This document shows, in pieces, positions 40,994 through 49,458 of a stretch of 64,000 nt of DNA. The DNA lies in the NCBI RefSeq assembly GCF_003345255.1, contig NZ_CP029331.1, forward strand, positions 1,984,001 to 2,048,000. Reading direction: 5' to 3'. A model generated the notes under the pieces. The model worked only from the letters and a program-made list of their open reading frames with translations. It made no database searches and was not told the DNA's origin. The translations under genes and the position numbers were made by a program. This DNA is from Pseudothauera hydrothermalis (lineage in GTDB: Bacteria; Pseudomonadota; Gammaproteobacteria; Burkholderiales; Rhodocyclaceae). Each line of letters starts with the position of its first letter. The stretch's first letter is position 1.

Positions 40994-43876
40994 GTGAATC
41001 TCTCCGACAAAGCCCGCACCGTTCCCCGCATCCACCTGATCGGCACCCTGACCATCGTCAGCGCTCTTACTGTGCTGCTCGGCAGTTTTTTTGCCTGGCA
41101 GAACCTGGTCGACCAGCAAAAATCCATCGAACGGCTGGAAGAGGCCATATCGCGGCAACTGGTCGAACGTCTACAGGCGGAAATGGCGCTGGCGCTTGAT
41201 TTCGTGGAGTTTACCCGCGCGGGCACTGAAGCTTTGCTGCGGCAGGAGTTGGTCGAGCAAGTCGATCAGGCCATGGCCATTGCCGAGGGCATTTACCGCA
41301 GCGCATCCGGTCATCACCCGCCCGAAGTCGTTCAACGGCTGATCGTCGAGGCGCTGCGGCCGGTGCGTTTTTTCGACGGGCGCGGCTATTACTTCATCGA
41401 CGACATGACGGGCCGCTTCATCCTGCTGCCCACCGCGCCCCACCTGGAAGGCCGCCTAATGCCCGACAACCAGGACGACACCGGTCACTTCATCATGCGC
41501 GGCTTGATCGAGGCGGCGCGCAAACCCAAAGAGCAAAGTTTTTCCCGTTACCGCTGGTACCGCCCGGACGACCCGCAGCACATGGCGGATAAGCTCGCTT
41601 ACGTCCGGCATTTTCCCCCCTTCGACTGGTTGATCGGCACCGGCGACTACATCCATGAATGGGAGGCCCGGCAACAGCGCGCCGTGCTGACACGCCTGCG
41701 CAGTCAGCGTTTTGGCGACAGCGGCGGTTTCTCGGTGATCGACCGCGACGGCCGGGTGCTGCTATCGGCCGAGGCGCCGGAGCTGGAAGGCAAGCGCTTG
41801 GACGACATCCCGCCATCGACCGCTCAGTTGTTGCGTGCATTCGCAGAACTGGCCGATAGCCATCAGGAGGTATTGCGCTATGAATGGCCGGATCGGAGCG
41901 CCGGCGCGACGCTGCCCCGGTTGGCCTTTGCACAGAACATCCCGGAATGGGGCTGGACGCTGATTGCCACGGTGGCCGAAAAAGCGTTGCGCGACGAACT
42001 GAGCCGCGAGCGGCTCGACGCTGAAGAGGTCAATGGCGACCGCTTGCTGAAGTTCAGTGCGGTCATCGGCATCGTCTTGTTGATTGCCATGAGCGCATCA
42101 CTGCTATTTTCGCGCTGGTCCCACCGCCTGTTCCGCGCCTACCACGAGGAAAACGCCGCGCAGCGCGAAGCACTGCGCCAGCAGGCGGGCAAACTGCGCG
42201 AAAGCGAGGACCGGCTGGCCACCATCCTGGACAGCGTCGAAGCCTACATTTACATCAAGGACCCGCAATACCGCTATCGCTACGCCAACCGCCGTGTGCG
42301 CGAGCTATTCGGCCGCGAGCTCGATGCCATCATCGGTGAGCGCGACGAGTCTTTTTTTGATCCGGACACCGCCCGGCAACTGCTGGAAAACGACAAACAG
42401 GTCATCGAACACGGCAAGCGGGTTGCGGTCGAAGAGCGCAGCGTGTTGCGCGACGGCGGCGAAGCCCGCACTTTTTTGTCGATCAAACTGCCGCTGCGCC
42501 GGGATGACGGTGAAATCTACGCGCTGTGCGGCATCTCCACCGACATCACCCAACGCAAGCGCATGGAAGACGAAATCCGCCAGCTTGCCTTCTACGACCC
42601 GCTGACCGGTCTGGCCAATCGCCGTCTGCTCGCCGACCGGCTGCAACAGCAACTGCTGGCCAGTGCGCGCAGCGGCCAATACGGCGCCCTGCTGTTCATC
42701 GATCTGGACAATTTCAAAACGCTCAACGACACCCTGGGCCATGACGCCGGCGACTTGCTGCTCCAGCAGGTTGCGCACCGACTCGGCTTCTGTGTGCGCC
42801 AAGGCGACACCGTGGCGCGCTTTGGCGGCGACGAATTCGTCTGCATGCTCAACGACCTCGGCAATTCCGCAGCGGCCGCCGCCGCCCACGCCAAAACCGT
42901 GGGCGAAAAAATACTGGAGCTTTTGCGTCAGCCGTTTCGCATTCACAGCCGGATTCATGTGAGCACGCCCAGCATTGGCATCACAGTGTTTGCCGGGCAC
43001 CAGGCGACGGTGGAAGAGCTGCTCAAACAGGCCGACATGGCGATGTATCAGGCCAAGACCGCCGGGCGCAATGGCCTGCGCTTTTTTGACCCGCAGATGC
43101 AGGCCCGCCTTCAGGAACGGGCCACGCTGGAAAGCGAGCTGCGCCTGGCGCTGGACGCCGGGCAACTGTCCCTGTACTACCAGCCGCAGGTCGACATCGA
43201 TGGCCGCATCACCGGCGTCGAGGCCCTGTTACGCTGGACACATCCGCAGCGCGGCCCCGTCGCACCGGGCGATTTCATCGCGCTGGCCGAAGAAACCGGC
43301 CTGATTCTACCGATTGGCGCTTGGGTGCTCGAATCCGCCTGCGAACAACTGCGGCGCTGGAGCGCCGCGCCGGCGACCGCCGGATGGACCGTGTCGGTCA
43401 ATGTGAGCGCCCTGCAGTTTCAGCAGGCCGACTTCGTCGATCTGGTCATCGACACCCTGGCGCGTCATGGCGCCAATCCGCACCGGCTGACGCTGGAATT
43501 GACCGAAAGCATGGTCCATGACATCGACCACACCTTGCCGCGCATGCACGCACTCAAAGCGCACGGCATTCGTTTTTCACTGGACGATTTCGGTACCGGC
43601 TACTCCTCATTGGCGTACCTGAAACGCTTGCCGCTGGACGAATTGAAGATCGACCGCTCTTTTGTGCGCGATCTACTCACCGATCCAAACGACGCCCTGA
43701 TCGCACAGACCATCGTCTCCCTGACCCGCACTCTGGGCCTACGGGTGATCGCCGAAGGCGTGGAGACGGCAGCACAAAGGCAAGCGCTGATCGCCCAGGG
43801 CTGCCTGCATTTCCAGGGCTATTTGTTTTCACCGCCGGTCCCGGCGGAACGCCTGACAGCCGGCCTCGCAGAGTAA
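40994..43876 (+). CDS. Bifunctional GGDEF-EAL c-di-GMP protein with Cache and PAS sensors
   Basis: A 960-residue membrane protein. TM1 (about 13-35), a Cache_2-like periplasmic sensor (about 40-340, with YYFIDDMTGRFILLP and FDWLIGTGDYIHEWE), TM2 (about 355-375), PAS (about 400-520), GGDEF with intact GGDEF at 611-615 and RxxD (RQGD) five residues before, then EAL. The EAL domain keeps EALLRW at 743, DDFGTGYSS, KIDRSFV and EGVET, so phosphodiesterase activity is likely. The GTG start at 40994 has a weak binding site. It could make or degrade c-di-GMP depending on signal. Confidence 0.9.
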   Translation: MNLSDKARTVPRIHLIGTLTIVSALTVLLGSFFAWQNLVDQQKSIERLEEAISRQLVERLQAEMALALDFVEFTRAGTEALLRQELVEQVDQAMAIAEGIYRSASGHHPPEVVQRLIVEALRPVRFFDGRGYYFIDDMTGRFILLPTAPHLEGRLMPDNQDDTGHFIMRGLIEAARKPKEQSFSRYRWYRPDDPQHMADKLAYVRHFPPFDWLIGTGDYIHEWEARQQRAVLTRLRSQRFGDSGGFSVIDRDGRVLLSAEAPELEGKRLDDIPPSTAQLLRAFAELADSHQEVLRYEWPDRSAGATLPRLAFAQNIPEWGWTLIATVAEKALRDELSRERLDAEEVNGDRLLKFSAVIGIVLLIAMSASLLFSRWSHRLFRAYHEENAAQREALRQQAGKLRESEDRLATILDSVEAYIYIKDPQYRYRYANRRVRELFGRELDAIIGERDESFFDPDTARQLLENDKQVIEHGKRVAVEERSVLRDGGEARTFLSIKLPLRRDDGEIYALCGISTDITQRKRMEDEIRQLAFYDPLTGLANRRLLADRLQQQLLASARSGQYGALLFIDLDNFKTLNDTLGHDAGDLLLQQVAHRLGFCVRQGDTVARFGGDEFVCMLNDLGNSAAAAAAHAKTVGEKILELLRQPFRIHSRIHVSTPSIGITVFAGHQATVEELLKQADMAMYQAKTAGRNGLRFFDPQMQARLQERATLESELRLALDAGQLSLYYQPQVDIDGRITGVEALLRWTHPQRGPVAPGDFIALAEETGLILPIGAWVLESACEQLRRWSAAPATAGWTVSVNVSALQFQQADFVDLVIDTLARHGANPHRLTLELTESMVHDIDHTLPRMHALKAHGIRFSLDDFGTGYSSLAYLKRLPLDELKIDRSFVRDLLTDPNDALIAQTIVSLTRTLGLRVIAEGVETAAQRQALIAQGCLHFQGYLFSPPVPAERLTAGLAE

Positions 43877-43896
43877 GGCGCGCACTGCGAGCGTGG

Positions 43897-44355
43897 CTAC
43901 AGGCGTCTGAACTGGGCAAAAAAGCGCCCCAGCACACTGCCGAGCGGGCGGCCCTGACGATAATCGGCCGCATAAGCGCGGTCTTCGGCCTGAATGTGCT
44001 TGGCCAGCCAATCGCTCAGAAAGTGCAGTAGATCCAGGCTGATCTCTTTGCCCTGGCGCAAATCTTCACGGGCGGCGCGAATTCGCGCCACGAACTGGGC
44101 ATGCTGCCGACGATGCGCCTCCAACCCGGCAAAGCCTTCGCTTTGCATGAACGCTTCTTCGGCGCTGAAATGCGTGACCGAATAATGTTCCAGCTCATCC
44201 AGGATTTTTTGCATTTCCGCGCCTTTGGCGCGCCGCACGATTGCCGACCAGAGATGGTTCATGATCTCGAACAGCACCTTATGCTGTTCGTCGATCTGTT
44301 CCAGCCCCAGGCTATAGCTGTCATCCCACTGCACCAGACAATCCCTTGCACTCAT
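43897..44355 (-). CDS. Bacteriohemerythrin
   Basis: A 152-residue four-helix-bundle oxygen-binding protein with a di-iron site. Ligands are visible: His in QIDEQHKVLF, HxxxE in HFSAEEAF, HxxxH in HRRQH, and HxxxxD in HIQAED. The C-terminal ~15 residues (GRFFAQFRRL) are an extra amphipathic tail. ATG 44355 follows GGAGGG at about six bases. Such proteins store or sense oxygen, or respond to nitric oxide. It is convergent with the GGDEF-EAL gene and downstream of the LuxR-type regulator, with a 293-base intergenic region that holds an inverted repeat. Confidence 0.92.
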   Translation of the reverse strand: MSARDCLVQWDDSYSLGLEQIDEQHKVLFEIMNHLWSAIVRRAKGAEMQKILDELEHYSVTHFSAEEAFMQSEGFAGLEAHRRQHAQFVARIRAAREDLRQGKEISLDLLHFLSDWLAKHIQAEDRAYAADYRQGRPLGSVLGRFFAQFRRL

Positions 44356-44422
44356 CGTGTCCCTCCGCTCAACGGGTGAACCAACCTGCGGACCGAACGG
44401 CCCGCAAACCTTTTGCCGCCGA

Positions 44423-44439
44423 CCGGTCAGCGTGACCGG
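44423..44439. repeat. Inverted repeat upstream of bacteriohemerythrin
   Basis: CCGGTCA-GCG-TGACCGG, a perfect seven-base dyad 68-84 bases before the hemerythrin start. It may be an operator for the neighbouring LuxR-type regulator or a leader hairpin. An AT-rich stretch at 44545-44586 further upstream probably carries the promoter. The rest of 44356-44648 holds no gene. Confidence 0.45.
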
Positions 44440-44648
44440 CTCGATCGGGCGCGTCTGAAGCATTCGAGTAGCAAAAACCGAACCAGCTTGTGAACGCGCA
44501 TCTTGCCGCAGCCTGCATCGTTTGCGCGGCATGCGCCCCACTCCATCAACATAACATATGGCTACATAAATTTCGTTAAAAAAACACCCTGCCGCACTCG
44601 CAAGATCGATCCGGCATGCGCGACGGCAGCCGCAGCGACGCGGCCCGC

Positions 44649-45599
44649 TCAACCTTGGCCCAGCACGCCGCGTATTTTTTTCATTGCCACCGCAGCCGCA
44701 GCGGTACGGGTTTCCACCCCGAGTTTGTCGAACACGTGCTCCAAGTGCTTGTGCACCGTGCGCGGACTGGTGCCGAGGATGTCGCCAATGTCGCGGTTGG
44801 TTTTGCCGTGGATTACCCAGTAGAGCACTTCGGCCTCGCGCGCGGTCAGACGGAACGCGGCAACCAAGGCTTCGATGGCCGAGGCGTCGTTTTCTTCACG
44901 CAGCACGATCAACCACGCCTCCTCGCCGTCTTCGGCGCCACACGGGTGCAAGGTGGCAAGCAAACGACGCGGGCCATCGGCATGCACCCATTGCGGGGGC
45001 GCTTCGCCGTTACGCCGGGCGCGCTCGGCCTGTTCCGCCCAGGCGAGCAGACGCGGCGGCGCAGCCCCTCCGGTTTGCGGAAACCACTCGGCAAGCAGAC
45101 TGCGGGCCAGCGCGGTTTGCCAGGTGATGCGCCGGCTGGCGCGGTCGATGGCCACCGTGCCCTGACCGAAGGCATCCAGTGCGCTGCGGGCTTGGCGCAT
45201 CTGGCGCGCGCTGTGCAGATGGGCGGCAATGCGCGCCAGCACTTCGGCCGGGCGGATCGGCTTGGTGACGTAGTCCGAACCGCCGGCGGCAAACGCCGCC
45301 ACCAGGTGTTCGGTTTCGGTGAGCCCGGTCATGAACACGATGGGGATGTGCTGGGTGAGGAAATCCGCCTTCAGCCGGCGCGCCACCTCGAAGCCGTCCA
45401 TGCCCGGCATCACCGCGTCGAGCAACACGATGTCGGGCAAACTTTGACGCGCGCGGGCGAGCGCAGCCTCCCCATGGGTGGCCACCAGCACGGTATAGCC
45501 GGCTTCATCCAGCGCGTCGTGCAGCAGCGAGAGGTTCTCGGGCACGTCGTCTACGATCAGTACGATTTCGGTGTCGCTTGTGTTACGCACGGGATTCAT
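44649..45599 (-). CDS. LuxR-type response regulator
   Basis: A 316-residue protein. Receiver domain with VLIVDDVPENLSLL and phospho-acceptor Asp61 in DIVLLDAVMPGMDG. The middle (about residues 140-240) is a divergent PAS-like linker. The C-terminal LuxR helix-turn-helix reads LTAREAEVLYWVIHGKTNRD and SPRTVHKHLEHVFDKL. ATG 45599 is chosen; it lies within the last 17 bases of the kinase gene, so the two are translationally coupled and form a two-component pair. A longer open frame upstream is inside the kinase gene. Targets unknown; the hemerythrin downstream is a candidate. Confidence 0.9.
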   Translation of the reverse strand: MNPVRNTSDTEIVLIVDDVPENLSLLHDALDEAGYTVLVATHGEAALARARQSLPDIVLLDAVMPGMDGFEVARRLKADFLTQHIPIVFMTGLTETEHLVAAFAAGGSDYVTKPIRPAEVLARIAAHLHSARQMRQARSALDAFGQGTVAIDRASRRITWQTALARSLLAEWFPQTGGAAPPRLLAWAEQAERARRNGEAPPQWVHADGPRRLLATLHPCGAEDGEEAWLIVLREENDASAIEALVAAFRLTAREAEVLYWVIHGKTNRDIGDILGTSPRTVHKHLEHVFDKLGVETRTAAAAVAMKKIRGVLGQG

Positions 45600-48500
45600 G
45601 AGCGGCCTGAATGAGGGAACGCATGGCGTCGAACTGGAATTCGCGCGCCCGGCTGCGCAGCCGGCGGACAAACTCGGCGCAGGCCGGTTCGTCGGCTTCG
45701 ATCTGGTCGAGCTTTGCCAGAATGCCGCGCAAATAGCCCAAACCGATCAGCTCATCGAGCGCCTGCAATGCCTCGGGCTGCGGATATACCCACGCCGGCT
45801 GCGGGGGCGGCTCGCTTACCCGGTGCAACGCCGTCCGGCTGGGTTGGCTGAGTACGGGCGCCTCGGCCACCCGCGGCAGAAACAAACGAATGCGGAAGGT
45901 GCTGCCCTGCCCGAGAACGCTGTCGACCTGGATCTCCCCGCCCATCAGGTCGGTGAGCATGCGCGCAATGGTCAACCCCAGGCCGGTGCCGCTGGCCTCG
46001 GCGTTGCCGGAAACACCGCGTGCAAAGGGTTCGAAGATGCGCGCCAAATCTTCGGCGGCGATGCCCGGTCCGCTGTCGCGCACCTCGAACACCGCCATCT
46101 CGCGCGCATAGCGCAGGCCCAGCACCACCTCGCCACGCAAGGTGAATTTCACCGCGTTGCCAACGATATTGATCAAGATTTGACGCAAGCGCTTTTCATC
46201 CGCGCGCACCACCGCGGGCAGCTCGCCCTCTTGCCGATAACGGAAACCAATGCCCTTGTCGCGCGCCTGCAAGGCGAACATATGCACCAGATCATCGACC
46301 AAGGCCGGGAAATCGAACGCAACGCGTTCGAGCTTGAGCTTGCCGCCTTCGATACGGGCAATGTCCAGCGTGCCTTCGATCAGCGACAGCAGGTGCTCGC
46401 CGCTTCGACGGATGACCCGCAGCGCCTGACGGCGCTTTTCCGGCACTTGCGGGTCGTCGGCCAGCATCTGGGCATAGCCGAGAATACTGTTCAAGGGTGT
46501 GCGCATCTCATGGCTGATGGTGGTGATGTAGCGCGTCTTGGCTTGGTTGGCTTGATCGGCCTGAGCGCGCGCGCGTTGCAGCTGCTCGTCGGTGCGGCGG
46601 TGCAGCTCGATTTCGCGCATCAGCAAATGCGTTTGACGGTTGGATTCCTCCTGCGCCACCAGGCGGCTTTTGTGTGCCAGCACCAGCCACCAAGCCACCA
46701 CCCCGGTCACCAGCAACAGCGCGGCGTAAGCCTTGATGAAGCTTGCCTGCAGGGCCGGCACCAGCGCGGCATGTTCGCGCCCCAGGGACTCGGCCTGGTG
46801 CAGATAGAGCAGGCCGAGCAACAGCGCCAGCGCCGGCACGAGAAAAAGCATCAGCAGCAGAAAGTGGCCCAAGCCGGAATGCAGCCAGGGCTGCAGCGCG
46901 GCCGGCAGGCGGCGCCCGACCAGCGCCGCCCATTGCGCGGCCATCGTGGCCTGCGGCTTGCACAGATCGTGGCAACGCGCATCCAACGCACAACACAAAG
47001 AGCAGATGTGCCCCTGGTAGGCCGGGCAGTGGGCCATGTCGTCGGATTCGTACTCGCGCTCGCACACCACGCAGCGCCGCGGGGCGCCGCCCGCCGGCGC
47101 CTGGTCGGCGCGCGCCAGGTAGTAGCGCCCACCGGTAGCCCAGGCGATCAAAGGGGCCGCAATAAAGGCCACACCCAGGCTGATCAGGGTCGCAAAGGGT
47201 TGCACCGCCGCACCGAACGCGCCCAGGAAAGCCGCCACCGACAGCGTGGAGGCGAGCAACATTGCTCCCACCCCCACCGGGTTGATGTCGTACAGATGCG
47301 CGCGCTTGAACTCGATACCCTTGGGCGACAGGCCCAGCGGCTTATTGATCACCAAGTCGGCGGCCACCGCGGCGAACCAGGCCACCGCAACGTTGGAATA
47401 CAGCCCCAGCACCTGGCCGAGCGCCTGGAACACGTCGAGCTCCATCAGCATCAGCGCGATCAAGGTGTTGAACACCATCCACACCACCCGGCCGGGATGG
47501 CTGTGGGTGAGGCGGGCAAAGAAATTGGACCACGCCAGCGAGCCGGCGTAGGCGTTGGTGACATTGATCTTCAACTGCGAGACCACCACGAAGACCGCGG
47601 TCACCGCGAGCACCACGCGCGGGTCGTCGAACACATAGCCGAAGCCGATCAAATACATCTGGTTGGGGTCGACCGCCTTGTCGGCCGGCACCATCGCGGT
47701 GAGTGCAAGGTAGGCGAGCAGCGCGCCGCCCAGCATCTTCACCGCCCCCATGACCACCCAGCCGGGCCCGCCGAGCAGCACCGCGAACCACCAGCGCGCG
47801 CGGTTCGCCTGGGTGCACTCCGGCATGAAACGCAGGTAATCGACCTGCTCACCAATCTGGGTGATCAGCGCAATGCCAACGGTCACCGCCGCACCAATGA
47901 GGTGCATGCTGAAGGCGCCGCCCTGCCCGTCCTGCCCCGGATAGGTGAACAGCCCGTCCAGCACCTCGGGCTCCTGCATCAGCAGAAAAACATAGGGCAG
48001 CACCAGCAGGATCAGCCACAGCGGTTGCGAGAGCGTCTGCAGCCGGCTGATGTGGGTAATGCCGTGGGTGACCAGCGGAATCACCACCAGCGCGCTCACC
48101 ATGTAGCCCCACACCGGCGCAAGGCCGAAAGCCAGCTCCAGCGCGTAGGCCATGATCGCCGCTTCCAGCGCGAACAGGATGAAGGTGAAGCTAGCGTAGA
48201 TCAGCGAGGTGATGGTCGAGCCGATGTAGCCGAAGCCCGCGCCACGGGTGAGCAAATCCATATCCACGCCGTGACGCGCGGCATAGACACTGATCGGCAG
48301 ACCGGTGGCGAAGATGATCAGGCTCATCAGCACGATGGCCCAAAACATGTTGATGAAGCCGTAATTGACCAGCAGCGTGGCGCCAACCGCCTCCAGCACC
48401 AGAAAGGCCGCCGCGCCAAAGGCGGTATTGGCCACGCGCAGCTCGCTCCACTTGCGAAAGCTGCGCGGGGTAAAGCGCAGCGCGTAATCCTCCAGCGTCT

Positions 48501-48600
48501 CACGCGCCACCCAGGCGTTGTAGTCGCGGCGCACCTTCATTACGCGCTGCACGGGCTGAACGGTTGGCGAAGAAGAAACAGGCGGCGGCAAAGCAGACAT
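45583..48600 (-). CDS. Chimeric NCS1-type permease/histidine kinase
   Basis: A 1005-residue protein. Residues ~30-495 are a full NCS1-type (purine/cytosine permease-like) transporter with about twelve helices, including LTRGAGFGYIGSTITSLIYA and SQLKINVTNAYAGSLAWSNF. Residues 510-547 form a cysteine-rich segment (C510, C513, C525, C533, C536, C537, C543, C547) suited to metal or redox chemistry. Two helices (about 578-600, 622-643) lead to a coiled coil and a kinase core: phospho-acceptor His697 in TISHEMRTPLNS, N box NIVGNAVKFT, DSGPGI and GTGLGLTIARML. A ~90-residue tail follows. Transport-coupled sensing is inferred, as with CbrA, which uses a different permease family. A start at residue 21 is also possible. 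Confidence 0.88.
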   Translation of the reverse strand: MSALPPPVSSSPTVQPVQRVMKVRRDYNAWVARETLEDYALRFTPRSFRKWSELRVANTAFGAAAFLVLEAVGATLLVNYGFINMFWAIVLMSLIIFATGLPISVYAARHGVDMDLLTRGAGFGYIGSTITSLIYASFTFILFALEAAIMAYALELAFGLAPVWGYMVSALVVIPLVTHGITHISRLQTLSQPLWLILLVLPYVFLLMQEPEVLDGLFTYPGQDGQGGAFSMHLIGAAVTVGIALITQIGEQVDYLRFMPECTQANRARWWFAVLLGGPGWVVMGAVKMLGGALLAYLALTAMVPADKAVDPNQMYLIGFGYVFDDPRVVLAVTAVFVVVSQLKINVTNAYAGSLAWSNFFARLTHSHPGRVVWMVFNTLIALMLMELDVFQALGQVLGLYSNVAVAWFAAVAADLVINKPLGLSPKGIEFKRAHLYDINPVGVGAMLLASTLSVAAFLGAFGAAVQPFATLISLGVAFIAAPLIAWATGGRYYLARADQAPAGGAPRRCVVCEREYESDDMAHCPAYQGHICSLCCALDARCHDLCKPQATMAAQWAALVGRRLPAALQPWLHSGLGHFLLLMLFLVPALALLLGLLYLHQAESLGREHAALVPALQASFIKAYAALLLVTGVVAWWLVLAHKSRLVAQEESNRQTHLLMREIELHRRTDEQLQRARAQADQANQAKTRYITTISHEMRTPLNSILGYAQMLADDPQVPEKRRQALRVIRRSGEHLLSLIEGTLDIARIEGGKLKLERVAFDFPALVDDLVHMFALQARDKGIGFRYRQEGELPAVVRADEKRLRQILINIVGNAVKFTLRGEVVLGLRYAREMAVFEVRDSGPGIAAEDLARIFEPFARGVSGNAEASGTGLGLTIARMLTDLMGGEIQVDSVLGQGSTFRIRLFLPRVAEAPVLSQPSRTALHRVSEPPPQPAWVYPQPEALQALDELIGLGYLRGILAKLDQIEADEPACAEFVRRLRSRAREFQFDAMRSLIQAAHESRA

Positions 48601-48696
48601 GACGCTTCTGACTCGAACGACGCCGATCGCTTTGCAAACCTCGTGCCACGACCGTTCGCACGCTCAAACGACAGACCATGGCCGCCCGCATCCGGG

Positions 48697-49296
48697 CTAG
48701 ACCTGTGAATCGCCGACCTGTGCTGGCACAACCGGGGGCCGCGCAGCAGCGCCAATGGGCGGTAGAGTCGGCACCAACGCCAGCGTGACCCGCATCACCA
48801 CCGCCGAACCGTCCCATGGCTCGACCCGGAATCCGAAGCGGCGCGCGCAATCGAGCATCCGCCGGTTGCTCGCCAGCACCCGCCCAGTCAGTCGCCACAA
48901 GCCTCGGCGCCGCGCATCGTCGGCCAGCGTGGCGATCAGCCGACGGCCGATGCCCCGCCCCTGCCAGGCATCGGCCACCACCAGGGCAAACTCGCAGGCC
49001 CGCGGTTCGCCGCCGACGCAGTAGCCAGCCAAACCCACCATGTCGGCTCGCGTACGGTCGGTGACAAACGCCCCGTAACTGGCCCCCTCGCGCGGATCGG
49101 GGGTGCATAAGGCATACAATTGGTCTGCAGCCAACACGATGTCGCCGCGGCCAAAACGAAAATAGCGTGCGCCATAAGACAGGCCGCTGAGAAAAGCCTG
49201 TAATGCGCCCATATCCGAGGCAACCAGCGGACGAACATCGGGCGCAACAACCGACGGTCCACCCTCGACGCCCGCCTCTGGCCACACCCACCCCAT
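48697..49296 (-). CDS. GNAT family N-acetyltransferase
   Basis: A 199-residue GNAT protein. The acetyl-CoA binding motif A is seen as VVADAWQGRGIGRRLIATLA near residue 105, followed by motif B (NRRMLDCARRFGF). The N-terminal region, DVRPLVASDMGALQAFLSGLSYGARYFRF (part), resembles the GNAT domain that is fused to acyl-CoA synthetases and PatZ/Pat-like protein acetyltransferases. The C-terminal ~25 residues are proline-rich and low complexity. It is a single gene upstream of nothing obvious; 96 bases separate it from the kinase. Substrate unknown; protein lysine acetylation is one possibility. Confidence 0.8.
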   Translation of the reverse strand: MGWVWPEAGVEGGPSVVAPDVRPLVASDMGALQAFLSGLSYGARYFRFGRGDIVLAADQLYALCTPDPREGASYGAFVTDRTRADMVGLAGYCVGGEPRACEFALVVADAWQGRGIGRRLIATLADDARRRGLWRLTGRVLASNRRMLDCARRFGFRVEPWDGSAVVMRVTLALVPTLPPIGAAARPPVVPAQVGDSQV

Positions 49297-49401
49297 ACGC
49301 AGCCCCTGTCTTGATCGTACCCGGTTGCGATTGCGATGCCGGGAGCCTAACGGCCGAAAGTGTCCTGGCGATGACAGCGCCGCTGCGAACCGGGTGCGGA
49401 T

Positions 49402-49430
49402 AAAAAACGGCCGCGGGCATCCGCGGCCGT
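49402..49430 (-). terminator. Intrinsic terminator of htpG
   Basis: ACGGCCGCGG (49407-49416) pairs perfectly with CCGCGGCCGT (49421-49430) across a four-base loop. On the minus strand the stem is followed by six T. It lies 28 bases past the htpG stop in the right orientation. Confidence 0.88.
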
Positions 49431-49458
49431 CTTGGGCACATTGCGCAACCAGAAAGAT

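Noticed and set aside
45571-48708. Open frame of about 1045 codons on the plus strand, opposite the permease-kinase gene.
   Set aside because: Antisense artefact of codon bias; the minus-strand frame has clear transporter and kinase domains.
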